8,115 bases of DNA from Prevotellaceae bacterium UBA4336 (GCA_002394305.1 DGTM01000056.1:3561-11675); one strand, 5' to 3'. Positions 1 to 6,739 are shown, counted from the first letter of the stretch. The notes: generated by a model not told the origin, from the letters alone. Numbers and translations are program-made.

Positions 1-26
1 CCCCCTAAAGGGGGCTGGGGGGTCCC
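1..26. repeat. G/C-rich palindromic element at the left edge
   Basis: CCCCCT-AA-AGGGGG (1-14) is a perfect 6-bp-arm palindrome, followed directly by GCTGGGGGGTCC (15-26). It lies within the open frame leading into the DUF5103 signal peptide, so either it is translated as part of the n-region (PLKGAGGS) or the start codon is a rare one inside it. A related GGACCCCCTAA string occurs right after the stop of the same gene (1262-1272). It may be a dispersed intergenic repeat; only a genome-wide search would show this. Confidence 0.4.
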
Positions 27-1261
27 TCCTTCGCTCCGTCCTCCTGCTTTTCGTCTTTACATTCTCTCATTTCTTCACTCTTCTTGCCCAGCCGCAGCAG
101 GTCTTCGACCCCAACATCAAGACGCTCACCCTGACCGCAGGCGACGACCCCCTGCTCCCGCCCTACCTGTCTCTGACCGGACGGCAGCACCTCGACATCG
201 AGTGGGACGAGATGAGCCACGACTACAAGCGTTACCGCTACCACATCGACCATTGCGACTGGGACTGGAAGCCAACCGAAGGCCTCTTTGAGAGCGACTG
301 GCTGGAGGGACTCAACGACCAGCTCGTCGAGGACTACGAGAAGAGTTTCAACACCACGCAGATATACACGCACTACCGCCTGCGACTTCCCTCGAAGGAA
401 ATAAAACTTCGCGTGAGCGGCAACTATCGCGTGCTGATATACGAAGAAGACGAGGAGGAGGAGCCTGTGCTCGAGGCACGCTTCTGCCTCTACGAGAACA
501 CGGCAGGCATCGTGGCACAGCTCAGCAGCAATACCGACGTCGACTTCAACGACCGACACCAGCAAATGACGCTGTCCGTCGGCTACGGAACGCTGTCCGT
601 CATCGACCCGCAGAGCGAGCTGAAGGTCATCGTCATGCAGAACCGCCGCTGGGACACACGCATCGACGACCTCGTGCCCAACGTCCGCAAGGCAAACGGC
701 ATAGAGTTCACGCACAACCGCAAGCTCATCTTCCCCGGAGGCAGCGAGTATCACCGCTTCGAGATACTCGACGTGCATCGCACGGCAACAGGCGTGGACC
801 GCATCGAGTGGTTCGAACCCTATTACCATGCCACGCTCTACAGCGAGAAGCCCGCCCATGCCTACAGCTTCACGGAGGACCAGAACGGCGTCTATGTGGT
901 CAGGAGTTCCGACAATTACGACGACTGGACGACGGCAGAGTACGTCATCGTCCACTTCTTCCTCGAGAGTCCGCGGCTGCCAGGCGGCGACGTCTACGTC
1001 TCAGGGCAATGGACGGGGCAGACCTTCCGTCCCGACTGCCGTATGGAGTACGACGACCTCAATCAGTCCTACCACGCAGCCGTCCTCCTGAAGCAAGGCT
1101 ACTACAGCTACGAGTTCATCCAGCAGGACGGCCTCACAGCCCGCACGATGGGCAGCTTCTTCGAGACCGAGAACGAGTACGAAGTCCTCGTCTACTATCG
1201 CGGTCAAGGCGCCCGCTATGACCGCCTCGTCGGCTTCAACCTCATGCACAATGCAAGGTAA
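2..1261 (+). CDS. Type IX secretion system plug protein (DUF5103), 5' end outside window
   Basis: In the type IX secretion system the plug protein closes the pore of the giant outer-membrane translocon SprA when it is not occupied by cargo; that role is family knowledge. The frame is open from the left edge to the TAA at 1259-1261, about 419 codons, close to the usual family length, so the true start should lie just upstream. The first ATG in this frame (212) is too late: codons before it encode a signal peptide (hydrophobic run LLLFVFTF near codons 14-21, then TLLAQ) and a conserved-looking N-terminus (FDPNIKTLTL). Recognition rests on the family signature HIDHCDWDW (codons 81-89), followed by NTTQIYTHYRL and the pattern of beta-rich segments ending in VSGQWTG and YYSYEF near the C-terminus. 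The protein should be secreted to the periplasm or outer membrane. No other T9SS gene is visible nearby. I am confident of the family and less sure of the exact start. Confidence 0.88.
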   Translation, partial: PLKGAGGSLLRSVLLLFVFTFSHFFTLLAQPQQVFDPNIKTLTLTAGDDPLLPPYLSLTGRQHLDIEWDEMSHDYKRYRYHIDHCDWDWKPTEGLFESDWLEGLNDQLVEDYEKSFNTTQIYTHYRLRLPSKEIKLRVSGNYRVLIYEEDEEEEPVLEARFCLYENTAGIVAQLSSNTDVDFNDRHQQMTLSVGYGTLSVIDPQSELKVIVMQNRRWDTRIDDLVPNVRKANGIEFTHNRKLIFPGGSEYHRFEILDVHRTATGVDRIEWFEPYYHATLYSEKPAHAYSFTEDQNGVYVVRSSDNYDDWTTAEYVIVHFFLESPRLPGGDVYVSGQWTGQTFRPDCRMEYDDLNQSYHAAVLLKQGYYSYEFIQQDGLTARTMGSFFETENEYEVLVYYRGQGARYDRLVGFNLMHNAR

Positions 1262-1275
1262 GGACCCCCTAACCG

Positions 1276-1380
1276 AATTAAATTACTAAATGATTAAATA
1301 GTAAATAAATAGTAAATTGTCAAATTGTAAATTGTCAAATTGTAAATAAATTGTAAATAGTAAATTGTCAAATTGTAAAT
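1276..1380. repeat. AT-rich imperfect tandem/direct repeats
   Basis: The gap between the plug gene and the MFS gene is built almost entirely from the words AAATTGT, CAAATTG and AATAGTAAA. An exact 25-base copy occurs at 1308-1332 and again at 1356-1380, 48 bases apart, with a shorter copy between them. The second copy overlaps the first two bases of the MFS start codon (ATG 1379-1381). No TTTG-N20-TAnnTTTG promoter is evident inside, although TAAATTG repeats loosely resemble a -7 box. The copy number is a likely site of slippage variation, which would change the leader of the downstream gene. Confidence 0.8.
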
Positions 1381-2632
1381 GAACAAGTCTCTTTCCTGGA
1401 TTCCGACGCTCTATCTCGGAGAGTCGTTGCCCTTTGCTGCTGTTATGCTGATGTCGCTCGTCCTCTATCAGGAGATGGGCTTGACGGACACACAGATTAC
1501 ACTCTATACCGGCTGGCTGGGCTTGCCGTGGGTCATCAAGCCGCTGTGGTCGCCCATCGTGGACGGCATCCGCACGAAGCGCTGGTGGATTCTCGCCATG
1601 CAGCTGCTCGTCGGTGCGGCGCTGGCTTTGCTGGCTTTCACGCTGCCCACGTCGCTTTGGCTGCAAGGCTCGCTGGCCCTGTTCATGCTGATTGCCTTCA
1701 GCAGCGCCACCCACGACATCTGTGCCGACGGCTTCTACATCCTTGCCCTCGAGAGCAAGGAGCAGGAGCTTTACGTCGGCCTTCGCAACACGTTCTATCG
1801 CATCGGCATGGTGCTGGGACAAGGCGGACTGGTGATGCTGGCAGGTCTGCTGCAGAAGAGCGAGATGAGCATCCCCCTCTCGTGGAGCTGCACCTTCCTT
1901 GCCGTCAGCGGCTTGATGCTGATGCTTGCCGCCTACCACATGAAAGCTCTGCCTAAGCCCGCTTCTGACTCGGCGAAGGGGGAGAAGCTGTCTGTCCTTG
2001 ACGACTTCGCCCTGACCCTGAAGGTTTTCTTCACGAAGCCCCACCTCCTCACGGCTTTGCTCTTCATTCTGTTGTTCCGTCTGCCGGAAGGCTTGCTCAC
2101 GAAGATGGTGCCGCTCTTCCTGAAGCGCACGATAGAGGAAGGCGGCTTGGCGCTGAACGATGTGCAGTACGGCTTCGTCTATGGTACGCTGGGCGTCATC
2201 GGTCTGCTTGGCGGCGGCATCGTCGGCGGATGGCTTGTCTCGAAGTTCGGGCTCAAGAAGATGCTTTGGCCGCTCGTCCTGGCTATCACCTTGCCCGACA
2301 TCGTTTACGTCTGGCTCAGCTTTGCCCAGACACAGAGCCTGCCCCTCATTGCCGCCTGTGTCTTCATCGAGCAGGTTGGCTACGGCCTTGGCTTCACGGC
2401 CTATACGCTCTACCTGGTCAGCTTCTCGCATGGCGAAAGAAGCACCTCGGTCTTCTCGTTCTGCACGGCCTTCCAGTACCTGGGCGGCGTGATGTTGCCC
2501 GGCATGGTGAGCGGCTGGCTCTCCGACCAGATTGGCGGCTACCGGCCGTTCTTCATCGTCGTGATGGGATTCTGCCTCGTCACCTTCGCCGTAACGGCAT
2601 TGGTTAAGATACCCGAAGAAATGAAGAACTGA
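1379..2632 (+). CDS. AmpG-like major facilitator superfamily permease
   Basis: This 417-residue inner-membrane protein has many hydrophobic segments, consistent with a 12-helix MFS fold. The N-terminus (SWIPTLYLGESLPFA, then YTGWLGLPWVIKPLWSP at residues 43-59 and TKRWW at 66-70) is the signature of the AmpG/PucC-like branch, whose best-known member imports GlcNAc-anhydroMurNAc peptides for peptidoglycan recycling. THDICADGFY (111-120) is the corresponding segment after helix 4. A charged cytoplasmic loop (about 190-215) separates the two halves. The start at 1379 gives the family N-terminus directly; there is no Shine-Dalgarno, only an AT-rich repeat leader, as is common in Bacteroidetes. 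The downstream DUF1460 gene begins 12 bases after the stop and is likely co-transcribed, which supports a muropeptide substrate. The exact substrate is inference. Confidence 0.88.
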   Translation: MNKSLSWIPTLYLGESLPFAAVMLMSLVLYQEMGLTDTQITLYTGWLGLPWVIKPLWSPIVDGIRTKRWWILAMQLLVGAALALLAFTLPTSLWLQGSLALFMLIAFSSATHDICADGFYILALESKEQELYVGLRNTFYRIGMVLGQGGLVMLAGLLQKSEMSIPLSWSCTFLAVSGLMLMLAAYHMKALPKPASDSAKGEKLSVLDDFALTLKVFFTKPHLLTALLFILLFRLPEGLLTKMVPLFLKRTIEEGGLALNDVQYGFVYGTLGVIGLLGGGIVGGWLVSKFGLKKMLWPLVLAITLPDIVYVWLSFAQTQSLPLIAACVFIEQVGYGLGFTAYTLYLVSFSHGERSTSVFSFCTAFQYLGGVMLPGMVSGWLSDQIGGYRPFFIVVMGFCLVTFAVTALVKIPEEMKN

Positions 2633-2644
2633 AGAAACGAGAAG

Positions 2645-3571
2645 ATGAAGATAACAAGTAATGTATACAAATGGGAGATGACGGACGGAACACATCGCCT
2701 TCTGCTTTTCATTCTTATATTCTTCCATTCTCTCATTCTCTTGCGTGCTCAGCCCGTAAGCTATACTCGCCAGGACAGCTTCTGCGTCGTGGAACTGTTA
2801 GCGAAGGGGGTTAAGGCACTTCCCAAAATGGGGAGCAGGGAGGGCGCAGAACCCTTGACTCTTTTCTTCGCCCGTCGGCTCATGAACCGTCCCTATGTGG
2901 GGCGGACGCTCGAAATCAAGGACAAGGAGGAGCATCTGGCCGTCAACCTGTTCAGCCTGGACTGCACGACGTTTGTCGAGACCGTTTGCGCCCTTTCCCT
3001 GACCGCCAGCCATGGCAGCCAGCGCTGGGACGACTACCTTTCGTGGCTCAGGAAGCTGCGCTATGACAATGGCAAGATAGACGGCTACAAGAGCCGCAAC
3101 CACTACTTCAGCCAATGGATTCAGTCGGGCGCAAGGCAAAGGCTGGTCAGGGAGGTCGTGCCCCCCGCCAGCCTCTCTGTCCCCATGAAGCTCAGCCTCA
3201 CCTACATGAGCGAGCATCCGCAGTCGTACCCCCTGTTGAAGCAGAGCATGGAGGAGCGCCGACTCATCGCCGAGATGGAGAAGCGTGCCTCCGGAGCGAC
3301 CGTCCGCTACATCCCGAAGGAGAGGGTGGGGGAGAGCAAGGCAGTCCTCTCCGACATCAAGGACGGCGACATCATTGCCATCACGACCAACAAGAAGGGG
3401 CTCGACATCTCTCATGTCGGCTTTGCCGTCTGGGGCGAGGACGGCAAACTGCATTTGCTCAATGCCAGCAGCATCCGGAGGAAAGTCGTGCTCGAGCCCA
3501 TGACGCTCTACGAATACCTGCAGAAGCATCCTACGCATACAGGCATCCGCGTCGTCCGCCCATTGCTCTGA
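2645..3571 (+). CDS. Secreted DUF1460 protein, NlpC/P60-like amidase fold
   Basis: DUF1460 proteins are annotated as N-acetylmuramoyl-L-alanine amidase-like and share the papain-like NlpC/P60 fold; cleavage of cell-wall peptides is the expected role. The 308-residue product has an N-terminal signal peptide (LLLFILIFFHSLILLRAQ, about residues 19-36). The catalytic cysteine motif DCTTFVE contains Cys107, the family segment NHYFSQWI is at 152-159, and the catalytic histidine is His257 in ISHVGFAVW. LLNASS (271-276) follows, as expected. All key residues are present, so the enzyme should be active in the periplasm. The start is uncertain: ATG 2645 is 12 bases after the MFS stop, but ATG 2678 (residue 12) gives a more typical signal-peptide n-region, MTDGTHR. 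The pairing with an AmpG-like permease suggests that it trims muropeptides before import. Confidence 0.9.
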   Translation: MKITSNVYKWEMTDGTHRLLLFILIFFHSLILLRAQPVSYTRQDSFCVVELLAKGVKALPKMGSREGAEPLTLFFARRLMNRPYVGRTLEIKDKEEHLAVNLFSLDCTTFVETVCALSLTASHGSQRWDDYLSWLRKLRYDNGKIDGYKSRNHYFSQWIQSGARQRLVREVVPPASLSVPMKLSLTYMSEHPQSYPLLKQSMEERRLIAEMEKRASGATVRYIPKERVGESKAVLSDIKDGDIIAITTNKKGLDISHVGFAVWGEDGKLHLLNASSIRRKVVLEPMTLYEYLQKHPTHTGIRVVRPLL

Positions 3572-3628
3572 TGTCGGCCCTGCAAAACGGACAAAACGCC
3601 CCGATTCCCGCTTTTTTGTGAAGCATTG

Positions 3629-3660
3629 TTTGGTCGTTACGACATATCTTCGTATCTTTG
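3629..3660 (+). promoter_or_regulatory. Bacteroidetes-type promoter for the small-protein/PPTase pair
   Basis: TTTG (3629-3632) is separated by exactly 20 bases from TATCTTTG (3653-3660), matching the Bacteroidetes -33/-7 consensus TTTG-N19-21-TAnnTTTG. Transcription would start near 3666, giving an A-rich leader of about 30 bases before the ATG at 3695, which is typical of this phylum. Confidence 0.8.
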
Positions 3661-3694
3661 CCTTTGAAAACGAAAAAGTAAAAACATCACAGAC

Positions 3695-3970
3695 ATGAAG
3701 ATTCCACAGACATTCGAAGAAGTCACCGAGGCCTTTGCCGACGAGTGGTACGTGGGGCTCCCCATCCGCCCCTTACGCAACATCAACGCCAAGAACACGC
3801 GGCAGCACCTGGCCGTGAAGTTGCTGGGCGACAAGGATGCCGACCCCCGCGACATCACAAAGGCCTGGATAGCCCTCCCGGCTGAGAAGAAGTGCCGCAT
3901 CTGCTGGCACATGACGGGCCACCACGACGCATCCTTCGTGGAGGACATCGACAAGCCCTCCTACACCTGA
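3695..3970 (+). CDS. Conserved-looking small protein of unknown function with Cys/His cluster
   Basis: I do not recognise this 91-residue protein. It is soluble, without signal peptide or membrane segment. The N-terminal third is acidic (FEEVTEAFADEWYVG), the middle carries basic residues (RPLRNINAKNTRQHLAVKLL), and the C-terminal third holds CRICWHMTGHH, so Cys67, Cys70, His72, His76 and His77 lie close together and could bind a metal ion. The gene is convincing: it has a consensus promoter and an A-rich leader upstream, its codon use matches its neighbours, and its stop (TGA 3968-3970) is 4 bases before the phosphopantetheinyl transferase start. The tight spacing suggests translational coupling and a shared process, but a functional link is only inference. 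Confidence 0.75.
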   Translation: MKIPQTFEEVTEAFADEWYVGLPIRPLRNINAKNTRQHLAVKLLGDKDADPRDITKAWIALPAEKKCRICWHMTGHHDASFVEDIDKPSYT

Positions 3971-3974
3971 AGGC

Positions 3975-4577
3975 ATGTGTGTCAGCGGCAGGGAGATACT
4001 CTGTATCAACGACCATATAGCCGAGCTCGGCGAACAGGAGACCGGGCGGCTCATCGCTTCCCTTCCCTCGTGGCGCAGGGAGGAGGCCGAGCGCTTCCGT
4101 CACCTGCAGGGGCGGCGTGAATGTGCCGTAGGCTATGTCGAGCTGCTTCGCGGCCTGCGACTGCTCTTCGGCCTCGGCGGAACACCCGCGTTCTCCTATA
4201 ACGAGCACGGCAAACCCTTCCTGCCCGGGCATCCCGACGTGCATTTCAGCATCAGCCACTGCCGGCAGGCCGCCGGATGCCTCGTGAGCGACCGCCCCTG
4301 CGGCCTCGACATCGAGCGCATCCGCCCCCTTCGGGAAGCACTCGTCCGCCACACCATGAACCCCGCCGAAGCAGAGACAATCCTCTCCGCCCCCTGTCCC
4401 GAACTGATGTTCACGCGTCTGTGGACCCGGAAGGAAGCCGTGCTGAAGCTCCTCGGCACCGGCATCACAGACCACCTGCAGCAGGTCCTCGCCCCCGAGC
4501 GACTGCAAGGCATCAGCCTCCGCACCATCGACAATCCCATCCGCGGCTACGTCCTGACCATCGCCACCCAAGCGTGA
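3975..4577 (+). CDS. 4'-phosphopantetheinyl transferase, Sfp type
   Basis: This enzyme moves the 4'-phosphopantetheine arm of coenzyme A to a serine on an acyl or peptidyl carrier protein. All family motifs are visible in the 200-residue product: GKPFL (79-83) then VHFSISHC (89-96); the magnesium-binding GLDIERIRP (110-118; Asp112, Glu114); and the third motif FTRLWTRKEAVLKLLGTGI (146-164; Trp150, Lys153, Glu154). It is slightly short for the Sfp class, mainly at the N-terminus. GAAGG at 3969-3973 overlaps the upstream stop and is too close to the ATG for a classical ribosome binding site, so reinitiation from the preceding gene is likely. No carrier protein, NRPS, PKS or aryl-polyene gene is visible here, so the target cannot be named. 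Confidence 0.93.
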   Translation: MCVSGREILCINDHIAELGEQETGRLIASLPSWRREEAERFRHLQGRRECAVGYVELLRGLRLLFGLGGTPAFSYNEHGKPFLPGHPDVHFSISHCRQAAGCLVSDRPCGLDIERIRPLREALVRHTMNPAEAETILSAPCPELMFTRLWTRKEAVLKLLGTGITDHLQQVLAPERLQGISLRTIDNPIRGYVLTIATQA

Positions 4578-4624
4578 AGAATCGTTAAAACTTCCCACCG
4601 AAAACGCAATTTTGTCCGTCACCC

Positions 4625-4656
4625 CTTGGTCAAGTGCGCAAAAAATAGTAACTTTG
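4625..4656 (+). promoter_or_regulatory. Bacteroidetes-type promoter for bamD, almost no leader
   Basis: CTTG (4625-4628; one base off TTTG) stands 20 bases before a perfect -7 box TAACTTTG (4649-4656). A start of transcription 5-8 bases after the box falls at about 4661-4664, leaving only 2-5 bases before the bamD ATG at 4666. Confidence 0.75.
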
Positions 4657-4665
4657 CGCCCTGAT

Positions 4666-5670
4666 ATGTGTAAAAGAAGCCATTCCATCCTGTCCGTGCT
4701 CAGTGCATTGCTGCTGCTGACGGCATGCAGCGAGTACACTAACGTGCTCAAGACCGGCGACTACGAATACCGCTACGAAGCAGCCAAAGCCCTCTACGTC
4801 GAAGGCCACTACCGCCAGGCAGCAGAGATATTCAGCATGCTGCTGGCCCCGCTGAAAGGGACCGCCTACGGCGAGGAATGTCTTTACATGCTCGGCGAGA
4901 CTAATCTCAGGGCAAAGGACTACGAAGCGGCCGCCATGTACTTCAAGAAGTACTACCAGGCCTACCCCAAAGGACACTATATGGAGCTGGCCCGCTACTA
5001 CACCGGCTACGCCCTCTACATGCAGACGCCCGATCTGCGCCTCGACCAGACAAGCACTATGGAAGCCATAACCGAGTTCCAGAACTTCATCGACTACTGT
5101 CCCGGCACATCCCTCATGCCACAGGCACAGGAAATCATCTACGCCCTGCAGGACAAGCTCGTCGAAAAAGAGCTCCTCTCTGCCCAGCTCTACTACGATC
5201 TGGGCGGCTACATCGGTAACGCCACCTATGGCGGCAGCAACTACGCCGCATGCGTCGTCACAGCCCAGAACGCCCTCAAGGATTACCCTTATGCCTCCGC
5301 AAAGCTACGCGAAGAACTCTCCATCCTCGTGCTGCGAGCCAAGTACTACCTCGCCCGCAGGAGCGTCGAGGAGCGCCGGCTGGAACGCTTCCGCGACACC
5401 GTCGACGAGTACTATGCCTTCGTGAGCGACTACCCCGAGAGCCGCTACATGAAGGAAGCTAATGCCATCTTCCAGTACTCCGAGCGCATCGTGGACAAGA
5501 AAGGCGGACAGCCCGACGAAGACAACCTAAGCAAGAAGAAAAAGGTCGACGACGCCGAGAAAGCCCTCAGGGAAATAGAAGAGAAGAACGAAACAAAGGA
5601 AAAAGCAGAAAAGCAGAAGCAGGACGCATTCTTCGGCAATATACTCAGGGACGTCCTCCGCCGCAAATAG
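4666..5670 (+). CDS. bamD: Outer membrane protein assembly factor BamD (lipoprotein)
   Basis: BamD is the essential lipoprotein partner of BamA in folding beta-barrel proteins into the outer membrane. The 334-residue product starts at ATG 4666, not at the upstream in-frame ATG 4612, because the promoter -7 box (4649-4656) lies between them and because 4666 gives a proper lipoprotein signal peptide with lipobox LLTAC (Cys21). After it come ...SEYTNVLKTGDYEYRYEAA and TPR-like repeats (KALYVEGHYRQAAEIF, about 40-55; AKDYEAAAMYFKKYYQAYP, about 85-105), as in the family. The last ~49 residues are an unusually charged Lys/Glu-rich stretch (about 286-320) ending in FFGNILRDVLRRK, probably a coiled coil. 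The gene heads a likely operon with rpoZ and the DUF4293 gene. Confidence 0.93.
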   Translation: MCKRSHSILSVLSALLLLTACSEYTNVLKTGDYEYRYEAAKALYVEGHYRQAAEIFSMLLAPLKGTAYGEECLYMLGETNLRAKDYEAAAMYFKKYYQAYPKGHYMELARYYTGYALYMQTPDLRLDQTSTMEAITEFQNFIDYCPGTSLMPQAQEIIYALQDKLVEKELLSAQLYYDLGGYIGNATYGGSNYAACVVTAQNALKDYPYASAKLREELSILVLRAKYYLARRSVEERRLERFRDTVDEYYAFVSDYPESRYMKEANAIFQYSERIVDKKGGQPDEDNLSKKKKVDDAEKALREIEEKNETKEKAEKQKQDAFFGNILRDVLRRK

Positions 5671-5723
5671 AACAAAACACAGGCACACAAGACAGAAAAT
5701 CATTTAAACACCAAATACAAAAG

Positions 5724-6059
5724 ATGGACTACAAGAAATCAACAGCACCCAACGACACCGTCACCCGCGACGTCATGAACCTTTGCAACGAGACCGGCAA
5801 CATCTACGAAAGCGTAGTCATCATCGGCAAACGCGCCAACCAGATATCGGCCGAAATCAAGCAGGAGCTCAGCAAGAAACTCTCAGAGTTCGCCAGCACA
5901 CAAGACAACCTGGACGAAGTCTTCGAGAACCGCGAACAGATAGAAATCAGCCGCTTCTACGAAAAGCTGCCCAAGGCAACCCTCATGGCAACTCAGGAGT
6001 TCATCGACGGCAAGATTTACTACCGCAACCCCAGCAAGGAGACGAGCCTGCTCGACTGA
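5724..6059 (+). CDS. rpoZ: DNA-directed RNA polymerase omega subunit (Bacteroidetes type)
   Basis: Omega helps beta-prime fold and assemble into RNA polymerase. The 111-residue protein shows the start typical of this phylum, MDYKKSTAPNDTVTRDVMNL, then the conserved omega/Rpb6 core GNIYESVVIIGKRANQIS (25-42), and the Bacteroidetes-specific tail with FENREQIEISRFYEKLPK (67-84) and GKIYYRNPS (96-104). It follows bamD by 53 bases of A-rich leader (5671-5723) with no promoter consensus, so it is probably read from the bamD promoter. Length and residues look complete. Confidence 0.95.
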   Translation: MDYKKSTAPNDTVTRDVMNLCNETGNIYESVVIIGKRANQISAEIKQELSKKLSEFASTQDNLDEVFENREQIEISRFYEKLPKATLMATQEFIDGKIYYRNPSKETSLLD

Positions 6060-6075
6060 CCCCCTCCCCCCCGCC

Positions 6076-6540
6076 ATGCTCCAACGCATCCAGACCCTCT
6101 ACCTCCTCGCAGCCCTCGCCTTCTGCATCGGCTGCCTCTGCTCGCCCATAGCCCACTTCCTGGTGACGGGCACGGGCGAGCCCGTCCGCATGTACAACCT
6201 ATGGCTCACCGACGCACAGGGCGCACACCTCTTCTCTTACTGTCCCGTGCTGATGGCCTTGCTGCTCATCACGTCCACAGCCCTCGTCTTCGACATCTTC
6301 CTCTTCGCACGTCGGACCCTGCAGATGCGCCTTGCCACCTTCTGCATCATCCTGCTCGCAGCCTGGTGCATCGCCTACGGCATCCTCGTCTATCTGCTTG
6401 CCGGTGAGATGCAAGCCACTTGGCGCCCCCACTGGACAGCCGCCCTGCCCCCAGCAGCGCTCATCCTCGTCTATCTCGCCTTCCGAGGCATACACAGGGA
6501 CGAGATGCTCGTCCGCTCGCTCGACCGACTACGAGACTGA
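6076..6540 (+). CDS. DUF4293 family four-helix membrane protein
   Basis: The function of this family is not known; it is widespread in Bacteroidetes. The 154-residue product has four hydrophobic segments at about 7-25, 53-75, 86-109 and 120-137. The N-terminal MLQRIQTLYLL and the C-terminal IHRDEMLVRSLDRLR are the family's most conserved parts. The gene lies 16 bases after rpoZ, in the same order (bamD, rpoZ, DUF4293) seen in related genomes as far as I recall, which suggests a housekeeping role. Its leader is almost pure cytosine (6060-6075) with no purine-rich binding site, which is unusual; coupling to rpoZ translation is the likely way it is read. Confidence 0.9.
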   Translation: MLQRIQTLYLLAALAFCIGCLCSPIAHFLVTGTGEPVRMYNLWLTDAQGAHLFSYCPVLMALLLITSTALVFDIFLFARRTLQMRLATFCIILLAAWCIAYGILVYLLAGEMQATWRPHWTAALPPAALILVYLAFRGIHRDEMLVRSLDRLRD

Positions 6541-6544
6541 AAAA

Positions 6545-6587
6545 AGTTAAAGGGTTAAAAAGTTAAGGAGTTAAAAGGTTGAAGAGC
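6545..6587. repeat. GTTAA low-complexity direct repeats after DUF4293
   Basis: Directly after the DUF4293 stop come about five imperfect copies of a 9-10 base word, GTTAAAGGG, GTTAAAAA, GTTAAGGAG, TTAAAAG, GTTGAAGAG. There is no coding potential. This marks the boundary between the GC-rich conserved block and the AT-richer accessory block. No intrinsic terminator is visible here. Confidence 0.65.
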
Positions 6588-6606
6588 TGACAGATACCTT
6601 TTCATT

Positions 6607-6705
6607 AGGAAACGAATTGGAATAATGAGAATAATAAACTCACGGAAGGGAGAGATTAATCTCCTTCGCGGATAGCATCTTCATAATTATTCTAATTCGT
6701 TTCTT
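6607..6705. repeat. ~100-base inverted-repeat element (MITE-like or structured RNA)
   Basis: GAAACGAATTGGAATAAT (6609-6626) is the inverted complement of 6686-6703 with one difference, which would be a G-U pair in RNA; a further wobble and an A-T pair extend the stem to 6607/6705. Inside sits a second palindrome, GAGATTAATCTC (6652-6663), flanked by GAAG (6645-6648) and CTTC (6664-6667). No clear target-site duplication is seen at the ends and there is no open frame inside. It could be a small non-autonomous mobile element, or a long RNA hairpin ending the bamD operon transcript. Confidence 0.65.
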
Positions 6706-6739
6706 TTCTCTCTCCGCTTCAGTGTATAACAGGAGACAC

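Noticed and set aside
212..214. ATG 212 as the start of the plug gene
   Set aside because: Upstream codons in the same frame encode a signal peptide and the conserved N-terminal region, so this ATG is internal.
5..955. Minus-strand open frame opposite the plug gene (316 codons)
   Set aside because: Val/Glu/Leu-rich shadow of the DUF5103 coding strand; no leader, promoter or domain.
1286..2728. Long open frame (480 codons) on the minus strand opposite the MFS gene
   Set aside because: Composition is Gln/His/Glu-rich with no recognisable domain and it is the mirror of a clear membrane protein; its C-terminal and N-terminal parts run through AT repeats.
3572..3628. Terminator after the DUF1460 gene
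   Set aside because: There is a T-run (3612-3617) but no convincing stem before it.
4612..4614. ATG 4612 as the start of bamD
   Set aside because: It lies upstream of the -7 box and would bury the lipoprotein signal behind 18 extra residues.
3855..4751. Minus-strand open frame across the PPTase gene
   Set aside because: It runs antisense over three annotated units, including the bamD promoter, and shows no family signature.
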